Shown here piece by piece: positions 51,406-60,150 of a stretch of DNA of 64,000 bases. The stretch is taken from NCBI GenBank assembly GCA_035569495.1, contig DATMMX010000011.1, positions 248,001-312,000 of the forward strand, given 5' to 3'. The notes beneath the pieces were generated by a model that saw nothing but the letters and a program-made list of their open reading frames with translations, made no database searches and was not told the DNA's origin. The first letter of the stretch is position 1. Each line of letters starts with the position of its first letter. Source of the DNA: DASRDZ01 sp035569495 (GTDB lineage Bacteria > Chloroflexota > Dormibacteria > Aeolococcales > Aeolococcaceae). A program made the position numbers and the translations under genes.

Positions 51406-52065
51406 CTACTGGCCGCCGGACGAGTCGGGGGCGATGCCCTCGGACGGCGGCGAGGGCGACGCCTCCTCCGCAGCCAGCTCGATCTCGGCCGCCTCTTCGC
51501 GGACACGGACCGGGGCGATCTTGACCACCACCTCGGACGGGTCGGCGTGCACCAGGGCGACGTTCTTGGGCAGCTCGATCTCGCCGAGGGTGATCGACTG
51601 GTCGACCTCGGTCAGCCCGCTGACGTCGACGGTGAGCTGGGCGGGCAGGTCACCCGGCAGCGACTCGACGCGCACCGTCGAGATCACCTGCTGGATCTGG
51701 CCGATCCTGTCCCGAACCGCCGGCGACTCGCCGACCACGATCACCGGGACCTCCGAGGTGATCTTCTCGCGCAGGTTGACCGCGAAGAAGTCGACGTGGA
51801 GCATGCGCCCGCTGCGCGGGTGGATCTGCAGGTCCTTGATCAGCGCCTTGCGCGCCGACTTCTGGCCCTCGACACGCAGGTCGACGAGGTGGGTGCGCCC
51901 GGCGTGATGCCAGGTGCGCTCCATCTCCTTGGCGTCGACGGTCAGCGCGACCGGGGCCACCTTGTGGCCGTAGAGCACGGCGGGGACACCGCCCTCGCGG
52001 CGCAGGTGATGCACGTGGCGTCCGGTTTCGCTGCGCGGGCGCGCGCTCAGGGAGATGCTGTCCAT
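51406..52065 (-). CDS. rplY: Ribosomal protein L25 (Ctc form)
   Basis: 219 residues. 5S rRNA-binding N-terminus (SARPRSETGRHVHHLRREGGVPAVLYG), HVDFFAVNLREKITSEVPV at the domain link, and the beta-rich TL5/Ctc C-terminal domain (DLPAQLTVDVSGLTEVDQSITLGEIELPKNV). Acidic Glu/Ala/Pro tail. Binds 5S rRNA in the central protuberance of the 50S subunit. Confidence 0.93.
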   Translation of the reverse strand: MDSISLSARPRSETGRHVHHLRREGGVPAVLYGHKVAPVALTVDAKEMERTWHHAGRTHLVDLRVEGQKSARKALIKDLQIHPRSGRMLHVDFFAVNLREKITSEVPVIVVGESPAVRDRIGQIQQVISTVRVESLPGDLPAQLTVDVSGLTEVDQSITLGEIELPKNVALVHADPSEVVVKIAPVRVREEAAEIELAAEEASPSPPSEGIAPDSSGGQ

Positions 52066-52100
52066 GGTTGTGGCCGTCCTTTAGCCGGGATGCGAAAGAG

Positions 52101-52535
52101 CTACGCGGTGGCCGTCTGGCCGAAGCGCTGGCGAACGAACTCGACCGCCTCGTCGAGGGAGGTGCCCGGCGTGAACACCTTCTCGACACCCATGTCGGTC
52201 AGAGTCTTGACGTCGTCGTCGGGGATGATGCCGCCGCCGAAGACCACGATGTCCTCGGCGCCCTTCTCCTTGAGCAGGCGCAGGATCTCGGGGAACAGGG
52301 TCATGTGCGCGCCGCTCAGGATGCTGATGCCGATGCCGTCGACGTCCTCCTGGATGGCGGTCTCGACCACCATCTCCGGGGTCTGGTGCAAACCGGTGTA
52401 GATCACCTCGACGCCCGCGTCGCGGAGGGCGCGGGAGATGACCTTGATGCCCCGGTCATGCCCGTCGAGCCCCACCTTGGCGGTGAGGATGCGGATCTTC
52501 CTGCCGGGCCCGGCGGACGCGTCAGCGCTGGTCAT
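52101..52535 (-). CDS. Methylmalonyl-CoA mutase B12-binding subunit
   Basis: 144 residues. Cobalamin-binding motif DGHDRG (DxHxxG), then ISILSGAH and GGGIIP, with the usual spacing. ILTAKVGLDGHDRG is near-consensus for the mutase C-terminal domain. It pairs with a separate catalytic large subunit, not in the window. A CobB-like gene lies 8 kb away. Overlaps the next upstream gene by 14 bases. Confidence 0.92.
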   Translation of the reverse strand: MTSADASAGPGRKIRILTAKVGLDGHDRGIKVISRALRDAGVEVIYTGLHQTPEMVVETAIQEDVDGIGISILSGAHMTLFPEILRLLKEKGAEDIVVFGGGIIPDDDVKTLTDMGVEKVFTPGTSLDEAVEFVRQRFGQTATA

Positions 52536-53286
52536 GGCTGGGCGATTCTATCGCCGTCGCCTGTTCTGGCCGCGAGGGAAGCAGCTCGCGGGTGCGCCGG
52601 GCGAGGGCTCGGGCGACGTCGCGGACCGGCTCGGGCGGCGGTTCGATGCCGGCCCCGCTGCCGCTGTGTGCGCCGGCCAGGGCGGCGGCGAGGCTGAGGG
52701 CGACGCTCAGGTCCTCGCCGTAGCTCAGCAGCTCCTCGAGCACGGCGGGCACGGTGGCGTCGGTGCGGACCAGCGCGGTGATGGCGATCTGCAGCGCCGC
52801 ACCTGGGTCGGCGTCGCCGCGCAGTGGGGCGTCGTCGGGGAGCGGCTGGAGGCGATGGAGCAGGCCGCTGGGGGCCTCTTCGAGCAGCGTCTGGTGGAGG
52901 CGGGTGAGGCACCAGTCCAGATCGAAGCGGAGCAGGTCGGCGGCCAGCACGGCGGCGGCGACGGCGGTCATCGCCGTGCCCTCGTCGGCCTGGGCGAGCC
53001 GGGCGACGCGGTGGGCGCTGCGGCGCAGGGTGGGGCGGTCGGCGGGGGTGAGCAGGCCGTAGGCGAGCGCGGGGAGAAGGACGCCGGCCAGGCCGCTGGG
53101 CGGACGGGCGTCGAGGCTGCGAGTGCGCAGGTCGTCAGGGTCGTAGCCGCCGGTCGCCGCGGCCGATTCGGCGGCGGCGAGGAGCAGCGCGGCGCCGGTG
53201 GGCACACCCGCCTGGCGCTCGCCCTCGACCGCGCCGGCGAGGGCGGCGAGGATCCGGGCGTCGAGGTCCTCGACGACATATCTCAT
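52522..53286 (-). CDS. ADP-ribosylglycohydrolase-fold-like protein, probably degenerate
   Basis: 254 residues, all-helical and Ala/Leu-rich. The block GLAGVLLPALAYGLLTPADRP and C-terminal SYGEDLSVALSLAAALAGAHSG resemble the helices and end of ADP-ribosylglycohydrolases (usual GGDTDT-x-AxxAGAxxGA). The metal-binding aspartates are absent (GEDLS in place of GGDTDT), so enzymatic activity is doubtful. ATG 53286; it overlaps the mutase subunit gene and starts 26 bases from a divergent gene. Confidence 0.5.
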   Translation of the reverse strand: MRYVVEDLDARILAALAGAVEGERQAGVPTGAALLLAAAESAAATGGYDPDDLRTRSLDARPPSGLAGVLLPALAYGLLTPADRPTLRRSAHRVARLAQADEGTAMTAVAAAVLAADLLRFDLDWCLTRLHQTLLEEAPSGLLHRLQPLPDDAPLRGDADPGAALQIAITALVRTDATVPAVLEELLSYGEDLSVALSLAAALAGAHSGSGAGIEPPPEPVRDVARALARRTRELLPSRPEQATAIESPSHDQR

Positions 53287-53312
53287 GCGGAGCAACGCTA
53301 TCCTTTCGAGCC

Positions 53313-53753
53313 GTGTCGGTGTCCACCTCGACCGGTCAGCTGCTGGCCCGGGCCCTGCGGCGCAGCGCGCCGTCGATGACCCGGGCGGTGGTGTCGACCG
53401 TGCTCGACCCGCAGCGGCGGCGGGCGGTGGTGGAGGCGCTGGCGCGGTTCGAGCAGGGGGTGGCGCCGGTCGGGGCGGCGCGGCATCCGATGGCGCCGGC
53501 GGCGGTGCGGGTGGAGCGGACGCGCAGTCGCGGGCGGAGGTCCGAGGCGGAGCAGGTGGCGGTGACGATGTGGTTTGGGGAGGGGCCGGCGCTGCCGGCG
53601 GCGGGGGGGAGGTTTGGGCGAGGCGCCGTGCGCGTGGGGGCGGGGGTGGTCAGTGCGGCGGCGGTGGCGGCGGCGAGCACTCTGGTGACGCGGTGGGTGG
53701 AGAGGGAGCGGGTGCCGCGCGTTGTTGGCGGGGAATCCGCACGGCTTCACTGA
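53313..53753 (+). CDS. Hypothetical protein
   Basis: 146 residues from GTG 53313. Arg/Ala/Val-rich with a weakly hydrophobic segment near the C-terminus (GAGVVSAAAVAAASTLVTRWV) that could be a membrane helix. No family recognised. The divergent start region to the upstream neighbour is only 26 bases. Confidence 0.5.
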   Translation: MSVSTSTGQLLARALRRSAPSMTRAVVSTVLDPQRRRAVVEALARFEQGVAPVGAARHPMAPAAVRVERTRSRGRRSEAEQVAVTMWFGEGPALPAAGGRFGRGAVRVGAGVVSAAAVAAASTLVTRWVERERVPRVVGGESARLH

Positions 53754-53807
53754 TTGGGTGCGGCTGAGGTCGTCCCTAGGGAAATTTTCCTGAGGGCTTT
53801 TGCCAGT

Positions 53808-54653
53808 TCAGTCCTGTAACCAGGCCATCAGTGTGGGCCCACGCCGCTTCCTGTCCGCGCGCGGAAGGGTGCGCAGGTTGCTGCCATCCGTGACCAATAC
53901 GTCGCGGCTCACCGGGGTCATCGCGTCCCGGTAGGCCTGCTGGACGCGGCGGGCGAAGCGGTCGGCGCCGGGTGACGAGGCCGGGATGGCCAGCACCAGC
54001 GCCCGGTCGGGAACCCCGATGAGCACATCGCCCCCCGCGCGGTCGGCGAAGGCGCGCAGCACGTCGGGAACCAGCAACAGGCTGCTGGCGAAGAGCGGAT
54101 CGCCCGCGTACTGCCAGCCGTCCCCCGGCACCCGCTCGGCGCTGCGCACGCGCTCGGCGACGGAGGCGAAGCGGGCGGCGGTGTTGGCGTCCGCCGCGGC
54201 GGCGACCGCGGCGCCGTCGAAGCCGCGCTGCTCCCACTCGCCCCGCGGGACGCCCCGCATGATCGCGCCGGGCAGCGCCTCGGCCACGAAGGCGACCAGG
54301 TCACCGCCGACGTCGCGGCGCAGCAGCTCGGCGGAGCGGCTCAGCTCGTCGAGGTACGAGCGGCTGCGCACACACCAGAGCACCCGCGCCGGCGAGAACC
54401 CGGCGCCCGGCGGCGGCTGCATCCGTCCTTCGACCGCGCGCACGAAGTCGGCGATCAACGACGAGGTGCGCTGCGGCTCGCGGACCACGGCGTTCTCCAG
54501 TGCCGCCAGCGGCAGGGTGGCGTCGACGCCGCCGCCGGTCAGCCGCAGGGCGAAGCGCGGGGCGTCGACGGTGACCGTCTGCTCGCGATAGCGCGCCTGG
54601 AGCTGCAGGCGGAGGCGCTCGGCGAAGGCGGCGCGCTCCTCGGCGGTGCTCAT
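53808..54653 (-). CDS. DUF1444-like protein
   Basis: 281 residues from ATG 54653. Alpha/beta protein with DVLIGVPDRALVLAIPASSPGADRF and PVSRDVLVTDGSNLRTLP at the C-terminus, consistent with the YtpQ/DUF1444 family, which has no established function. Soluble, no signal peptide. Divergent from the histidine kinase gene, 55 bases apart. Confidence 0.65.
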   Translation of the reverse strand: MSTAEERAAFAERLRLQLQARYREQTVTVDAPRFALRLTGGGVDATLPLAALENAVVREPQRTSSLIADFVRAVEGRMQPPPGAGFSPARVLWCVRSRSYLDELSRSAELLRRDVGGDLVAFVAEALPGAIMRGVPRGEWEQRGFDGAAVAAAADANTAARFASVAERVRSAERVPGDGWQYAGDPLFASSLLLVPDVLRAFADRAGGDVLIGVPDRALVLAIPASSPGADRFARRVQQAYRDAMTPVSRDVLVTDGSNLRTLPRADRKRRGPTLMAWLQD

Positions 54654-54708
54654 GTCTCCCAGTGTGCCGCACCGGCTGGAGGTGCCGATCTGCGCCGCGG
54701 GCCGCACA

Positions 54709-55977
54709 ATGCGGGGCGTGGAGTCGCGCGCGGTGTCGAGACATGCCTCCAGCGAGGACGGGCCGGGCGGACACGACGCCGCCGCCCTGCTGACCCAGGA
54801 GCTGGGACGCCTGCTGGAGCTGCAGCGCAGTGGCGCCTCCCAAGCCGTGCTGGCGCCGGAGGCCGCGACGGCAGCCCGCCGCTGTCTGCGCGCGCACCGC
54901 ACCGCGGCGACCGGCTTCACCACCGAGACCTGGGTGTGCACGCCCGGCAGCGGCGCCCAACCCGGCGAGCTGAGCTCGGCGGAGCGCCACGCCGCGGACG
55001 CCGCGCTTGCGCAGGGCCTCCCGGTGCTGGTGGGCGGGGTGCTCGCCGTCCCCTGCCTGGCGGGCGAGCGGCGGCTCGGCGCCATGCTGGCCAGCGTCTC
55101 GCCGCGCCGGGCGGAGCGTGGCATCACGGCCGAGGCGGCCGCCGTCCTGCTCGCCCTCGGCACCGTGGTCGGCGCGGCGACGGGCCTTCCGTCCAGCGCG
55201 GTGGACAGCGAGAACGAGGCCCTCCGCGCCGAGGCGCACCGGGCCGCCGAGCTGGAGCGGGCCAAGTCGAACCTGCTCAACCTGGCGGCGCACGAGCTGC
55301 GCGGCCCGGTCGCCGTCGCTCGCGGCTACGCCTCGATGCTCGCCGACAGCAGCTTCGAGAAGGCCGACCTCCAGGCCACCCGGCGGGCGGCGGAGGTGGT
55401 CGTCGCCAAGCTCGGCGAGGTCAACAACCTGATCGACCAGATGCTCGAATCGGCGCGCCTCGACGACCAGCGGCTGGAGCTGGCCGTCCGCCGCTTCGAC
55501 GTGCGCGCCACCATCCGCCAGGTGGCGGCGACCATCGCCCCGCTCGCCCACCGCCACGCCATCAGGATCAACCGGCTCGACGAGCCGCTGACCGTGGACG
55601 CCGACCCCGAGCGGGTCGCCACCATCCTCACCAACCTGCTCGACAACGCCTGCAAGTACTCACCCGGTGGCGAGGACGTCGACGTTCGCCTGCGGCGGCA
55701 CGGGGAGATGGTGGAGGTGGTCGTCACCGACCACGGCTTCGGCATCTCCGCGGAGGACCTGCCGCGGGTGTTCGAGCGGTTCAGCCGGATCGTCACCGCC
55801 GAGAACAGCCACATCCAGGGCACCGGCCTCGGCCTCCACCTCTGCCGCGAGCTGGCACGGATGCACGGCGGCGACATCACGGTGCGCTCCCGGCTCGGCC
55901 ACGGCAGCACCTTCACCCTGTCGCTGCCCGCCGCGCCGGAGGATCAGCCGGCCTCGGAGGCCGGCTCGGCGAGGTAG
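54709..55977 (+). CDS. Sensor histidine kinase without membrane segments
   Basis: 422 residues. N-terminal GAF-like sensor region (about 25-165), coiled-coil linker (ENEALRAEAHRAAELERAKSNLL), H-box AAHELRGPVAVARGYASML with phospho-His, then HATPase motifs N (NLLDNACKYSPGG), G1 (VTDHGFGISAEDLP), F and G2 (GTGLGLHLCRELA). Soluble kinase, so it senses an internal signal. No response regulator is adjacent; the orphan receiver at 34015 is a possible partner (inference). Confidence 0.88.
   Translation: MRGVESRAVSRHASSEDGPGGHDAAALLTQELGRLLELQRSGASQAVLAPEAATAARRCLRAHRTAATGFTTETWVCTPGSGAQPGELSSAERHAADAALAQGLPVLVGGVLAVPCLAGERRLGAMLASVSPRRAERGITAEAAAVLLALGTVVGAATGLPSSAVDSENEALRAEAHRAAELERAKSNLLNLAAHELRGPVAVARGYASMLADSSFEKADLQATRRAAEVVVAKLGEVNNLIDQMLESARLDDQRLELAVRRFDVRATIRQVAATIAPLAHRHAIRINRLDEPLTVDADPERVATILTNLLDNACKYSPGGEDVDVRLRRHGEMVEVVVTDHGFGISAEDLPRVFERFSRIVTAENSHIQGTGLGLHLCRELARMHGGDITVRSRLGHGSTFTLSLPAAPEDQPASEAGSAR
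55946..55966 (+). terminator. Hairpin in the end of the histidine kinase gene
   Basis: AGCCGGCC (55946-55953), loop TCGGA, GGCCGGCT (55959-55966): perfect 8-base arms inside the last codons. It may help termination before the convergent TetR gene; no T-run. Confidence 0.35.
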
Positions 55978-56001
55978 CGCTCGGCGGGACGTAGCGGACG
56001 C

Positions 56002-56553
56002 TCAGACTGGTTGAGGCTGCCTCAGGATGCGCTCCAGCGCGTACATCAGCAGACGGCGGCGGTCCTCCGGGTCGCGGTTCTCCAGCACGGCGCCGTCGAC
56101 GGTGGCGATGAAGGTCTCGACGGCCAGGGGCAGCTCGTCGTCGGGGATGTGCCCGGCGAGCGCGTTGGTGAGCATGCCGCGCAGCCCGCCGCTGACCTCG
56201 TTGGCGAAGCCGGCCAGCACCGGCGAGGTGCGCGCCCGCTCGGCCAGGGAGGCGCGCAGGCGGTGCAGCGACTGCAACTCCTCGGCGAACCACAGCACCT
56301 GGTCGGCCGGCCCGGTGGCCGAGGGCGGGGTGGTCGCGATGATGCGGTCGAGCATGCGGCGCAGCGCCTGGACGAAGAGGAACTCCTTGGACGGGAAATA
56401 CCAGTAGACGGCGTTCTGGGCGACGCCCAGGTCGCGCGCGATCCCGGCGATGGACAGCGCCTCCCAGCCCCCCTCCCGCAGCCGCTCCTCCGCGGCGGTC
56501 AGGATCTCCTCGACCTTCTCGTCGCGGGTGTGTTCGAGTCGCTTGCGTGGCAC
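56002..56553 (-). CDS. TetR-family regulator
   Basis: 183 residues from GTG 56553 after GGGAGGTCACC; ATG 56574 would place that site inside the gene. HTH: ILTAAEERLREGGWEALSIAGIARDLGVAQNAVYWYFPSKEFLFVQAL, typical TetR. The C-terminal ligand domain is helical. It is 24 bases from the convergent histidine kinase gene. Target unknown. Confidence 0.88.
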   Translation of the reverse strand: MPRKRLEHTRDEKVEEILTAAEERLREGGWEALSIAGIARDLGVAQNAVYWYFPSKEFLFVQALRRMLDRIIATTPPSATGPADQVLWFAEELQSLHRLRASLAERARTSPVLAGFANEVSGGLRGMLTNALAGHIPDDELPLAVETFIATVDGAVLENRDPEDRRRLLMYALERILRQPQPV

Positions 56554-56607
56554 GTCTTGGTGACCTCCCAACATGGAGGGTACCAGGGCGGGCGCTCGAT
56601 CAGTTGC

Positions 56608-58671
56608 TTACGCGGCTCCGGCCGTGTGCTTGCGGCGCTGCGAGACGTAGTCGACGAGGATGTAGTCACCGAGCCGGTCGGGGCTGATGAAGAAGGCGCG
56701 TCCGCGGTTGAGGCGGGTCATCTGGTTGACGAACTGCACCAGGTGGTAGTTCGACTCGAGCATGAAGGTGTTGATGACGATGTTCTCGCGGGTGCAGCGC
56801 TGCACCTCGACCAGCGTCTTCTGGAAGGTCTCCGGCAGCGGCGGGTAGAAGAAGACCGCGCGCGACCCCTCCATGTGCGCAGTGGGCTCGCCGTCGCTGA
56901 CGATGATGATCTGCTTGTTCTGCCCGTGGTAGCGGCTGAGCAGGTGGCGCGCCAGCATCAGGCCGTGCTGCATGTTGGTGCCGTACACGTATTCGTTGAC
57001 GCTCAACTGTGGCAGCGCCGACGGGGTGATCTCGCGCGCGTAGTCGGAGAAGCCGATGACGTGCAGGGTGTCGCGCGGGAACTGCGTGCGGATCAGCGAA
57101 TCCAGCGCCAGCGCCACCTTCTTGGCGGCGTAGAAGTAGCCGCGCAGGGGCATGGAGCGCGACATGTCGAGCATCAGCACGGTGCACGACCGCGCCAGCG
57201 ACTCGTTGCGGTGAACCTCGAAGTCGTCGGGCGACAGCTTCGGAGTGCGCCACGCGCCACCGGCGACGCGGTGCGAGCCGACGTGCTGGTCGGCCGCCTC
57301 GCGGCGCAGCGCATTCATGATCGTCTTCTCGACGTCGAGGTCGAACGGATCGCCGAACTCATACGGCTTGGACTCGTCGCTGCGCTCGCCGCCCGCACCT
57401 TCGTGGCGCACCGCGTGATTGCCGAAGCGGTCGCGACGCAGCCGGGCGAACAGGTCGCCGAGCGCCTTCTGGCCGATGCGGCGCATGCCGCGCGCGGTGA
57501 GCTGGAAGCCGCGGCCGTCGCGCTGGATGAGCCCGGAGTCCTCGAGCTTCTTGGTGATCTGGGTGAGCTGGTCGACACTGCGCGCAGCCTCGTCGCCGAG
57601 CGCCTCGCGCAACTGCTCGCGGGTGCGCTCATCCAGCTCGCCGCCGCGATAGGCGTCGCGCAGGGAGCGCTCCAGCTCCTCCATCGACTGCAGGCGGCCC
57701 ATCAGGTCCATGGCCTCGTCGAGGGGAAGCTGCTCGCCGCCGAAGAAGTTGTAGCGGTTGCCCAACCGCTGGCGCGGTGAGAGCAGTTCCAGCGCGCCCG
57801 CGAGCTGCGCCAATTCCGCCTGCAGATCGGCATCGCCGAACGCGGATTCCATCAGCTCACCGAGCTGGCGGCGCATCTCCGGCGACAGCGACTGCATCAG
57901 CGAATCCATGCGCGCCATCTGCCGCTGCAGGTCCTCGAGGAATTCGTCGAAGGTGTCGGGCGCGTTGGGGAAGAGCTGGCCCCAGTTCTGCTTGAAGCGC
58001 TCGTACGACGACTGCAGCTGCTCGGGCGGCACGCCCTCCAGCTTCTGGCGCATCAGCTGGTTGAGGTCGCGGACCATGTCGCGCATCGCCTGCATGTCGC
58101 CCTGCGACATGTTCTGCAGGGACTGCTGCATGTCCTTGAAGTAGGTGTCGACGACGCCCTTCTTCAACTCCTCCAGCAGCTCCTGGAACTTCTGCTCGGC
58201 GCGCGGCTCCATCCACTCGTAGTCCTGGAGCTGTTTGATGGCGCCACCGGGCTCGGCGGGGAGGTTGTCCAGCGTCTCGCGGCGCTTCTTGGCGATGCGG
58301 TCCATGATCCGCTGCGCGGCTTCGTCCTTGGCCGCGTCGACGCGCTCGTCGATGCCCTGCCGCTCGGTGCGGAGGACGTTGTCGAGCTTCTCCTGGATGT
58401 CCTTGAAGACGCCGTCGAGGTTGAAGCGCTCGAGCTGCTGCTGGCGGCGGCGGCGGAGCTGCTCCATCATCTCTTCGAGGCCCTGCAGGCGGCGGCCCTG
58501 CTTGTCGCGCCAGCCCTGGGAGAGCAGGCGGCGCAATGCGGACTCGAAGTCCCAGCCGTGGAAGACGTCTTCGCTCAGCCGGCCGAAGAGCTCCTCGACA
58601 TCGGGGCCTAGCGGGTCCTGGGTGCCGTCCCAGGTTTCGAAGCGATGTGGCCGGAAGTCGGGTGCGGCCAT
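56608..58671 (-). CDS. VWA-domain protein, partner of MoxR/ChlI-type AAA
   Basis: 687 residues. Long helical, charged N-terminus (coiled coils about 60-240) and a C-terminal von Willebrand A domain with MIDAS DMSRSM, YGTNMQHGLML and IIVSDGEPTAHM. VWA proteins act with AAA ATPases as metal chelatase- or MoxR-like maturation complexes. It is 15 bases downstream of the AAA gene on the same strand, so the two form an operon. Target unknown. Confidence 0.85.
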   Translation of the reverse strand: MAAPDFRPHRFETWDGTQDPLGPDVEELFGRLSEDVFHGWDFESALRRLLSQGWRDKQGRRLQGLEEMMEQLRRRRQQQLERFNLDGVFKDIQEKLDNVLRTERQGIDERVDAAKDEAAQRIMDRIAKKRRETLDNLPAEPGGAIKQLQDYEWMEPRAEQKFQELLEELKKGVVDTYFKDMQQSLQNMSQGDMQAMRDMVRDLNQLMRQKLEGVPPEQLQSSYERFKQNWGQLFPNAPDTFDEFLEDLQRQMARMDSLMQSLSPEMRRQLGELMESAFGDADLQAELAQLAGALELLSPRQRLGNRYNFFGGEQLPLDEAMDLMGRLQSMEELERSLRDAYRGGELDERTREQLREALGDEAARSVDQLTQITKKLEDSGLIQRDGRGFQLTARGMRRIGQKALGDLFARLRRDRFGNHAVRHEGAGGERSDESKPYEFGDPFDLDVEKTIMNALRREAADQHVGSHRVAGGAWRTPKLSPDDFEVHRNESLARSCTVLMLDMSRSMPLRGYFYAAKKVALALDSLIRTQFPRDTLHVIGFSDYAREITPSALPQLSVNEYVYGTNMQHGLMLARHLLSRYHGQNKQIIIVSDGEPTAHMEGSRAVFFYPPLPETFQKTLVEVQRCTRENIVINTFMLESNYHLVQFVNQMTRLNRGRAFFISPDRLGDYILVDYVSQRRKHTAGAA

Positions 58672-58686
58672 CAGCGAGGCTCCGTT

Positions 58687-60087
58687 TCAGCCGCCGTAGA
58701 TGGTGCTGCCGTCGATCGGCGTCTTGTTGAGCCGCTTCGACAGGTGCAGCCCTTCGAGGACGAACTCCAGCACCGCCGCGCGCGACGCCGCAGTGCTTGG
58801 CTCATCCAGCTTGGCCAGCGCCTTGTCAATGCCCGGCAATTCGCGCATCGGCTGCTCGTAGGTGGCGGCGGCGGCGTGATCACTGACCTCGACGGTGAAG
58901 CCCCCGCGGTCGAACCGCTGCACCAGCTCGGTGAACTCCTGCACCGTGAAGTGACGGCGGAAGACGTTGCTCGACGCGGTGCGCATGATCTTCTCCAGCA
59001 CCGACTGGTCGTCGTTCTCCTCCCACGTCTCCAGCTCCAGCTTGCCGGCGCTCGACGGCACCAGCGCAGGCAGGTCGCTGATCCGCGGCACCGCCTCGTT
59101 CTCGCCGGTGAGAATGGCGCGACGCAATGCGTTGGCGACCAGGTTCTCGTAGTTGGCGATGCTGACGCGCACCGACACGCCGGAGCGCTGGTTCACCTGC
59201 GGGTTGCGCCGGGCGAGATGGGTGATCTCGGCGATGATCTCCTTCATGTAGCCGGGCACGCGCACATTCGCGGGCGAATCCTCGAAGTGCATGCGCTCCT
59301 GCTCCACGATGGCGATCTCGTGGTCGAGCGTCCTGGGGTAGTGGGTGCGGATCTGCGCCCCGAAGCGGTCCTTGAGCGGGGTGATGATGCGGCCGCGGTT
59401 GGTGTAGTCCTCGGGGTTGGCGGTGGCCACGACGTACACGTCGAGGGGCAGGCGGATGCGGTAGCCGCGGATCTGCACGTCGCGCTCTTCGATGATGTTG
59501 AGCAGGCCGACCTGGATGCGCTCGGCGAGGTCGGGCAGCTCGTTGATGGCGAAGATGCCGCGGTTGGTGCGCGGCACCAGGCCGTAGTGGATGGTCAGCT
59601 CGTCGCTGAGGTAGCGGCCCTCGGCCACCTTGACCGGGTCGACCTCGCCGATCAGGTCGGCGATCGACGTGTCCGGCGTGGCCAGCTTCTCGCTGTAGCG
59701 GCTGTCGCGGTGCAGCCAGGCGATCGGCGCGTCGTCGCCCTGCTCGGCGACCAGCTCGCGGCAGCGGCGGCAGATGGGGGCGTAGGGGTCGTCGTTGATC
59801 TCGCAGCCGGCCAGCGCGGGGATGTGCTCGTCGAGCAGTGAGACCAGGGCGCGCACCAGCCGCGACTTGGCCTGCCCGCGCTCGCCGAGCAGCACGATGT
59901 CCTGGCCGGCGAGGATGGCGTTCTCCAGCTGTGGGATCACCGTCTCCTCGTAGCCGCGGATCTCGGGGAAGAGCGGCTCGCCCGCGCTCAGCTTGCGGAT
60001 CAGATTCCGGCGCAACTCCGCCTTGACGGAGTCGACCCGGTACTCGCTGCGGCGGAGCTCGCCGACGGTGGTGGGCAGTCCTGGCAT
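58687..60087 (-). CDS. AAA ATPase of the Mg-chelatase ChlI/MoxR type
   Basis: 466 residues. Walker A region IVLLGERGQAKSRLVRALVSLL (GERGQAKS in place of GxxGxGKS), Walker B GIFAINELPDLAERIQVGLLNII, sensor 1 VVATANPEDYTNRGRII, and the C-terminal AAA lid. A zinc-like CRRC block (PICRRCREL) is inserted after the P-loop helix. Together with the VWA gene it should form a chaperone or insertase-like pair. Confidence 0.87.
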   Translation of the reverse strand: MPGLPTTVGELRRSEYRVDSVKAELRRNLIRKLSAGEPLFPEIRGYEETVIPQLENAILAGQDIVLLGERGQAKSRLVRALVSLLDEHIPALAGCEINDDPYAPICRRCRELVAEQGDDAPIAWLHRDSRYSEKLATPDTSIADLIGEVDPVKVAEGRYLSDELTIHYGLVPRTNRGIFAINELPDLAERIQVGLLNIIEERDVQIRGYRIRLPLDVYVVATANPEDYTNRGRIITPLKDRFGAQIRTHYPRTLDHEIAIVEQERMHFEDSPANVRVPGYMKEIIAEITHLARRNPQVNQRSGVSVRVSIANYENLVANALRRAILTGENEAVPRISDLPALVPSSAGKLELETWEENDDQSVLEKIMRTASSNVFRRHFTVQEFTELVQRFDRGGFTVEVSDHAAAATYEQPMRELPGIDKALAKLDEPSTAASRAAVLEFVLEGLHLSKRLNKTPIDGSTIYGG

Positions 60088-60150
60088 GAGGAACGCCAGC
60101 GTACACCCGCAGGTGCAGTGCTGAGGCGCGCTCGGCGGCGCACCGCCGGG

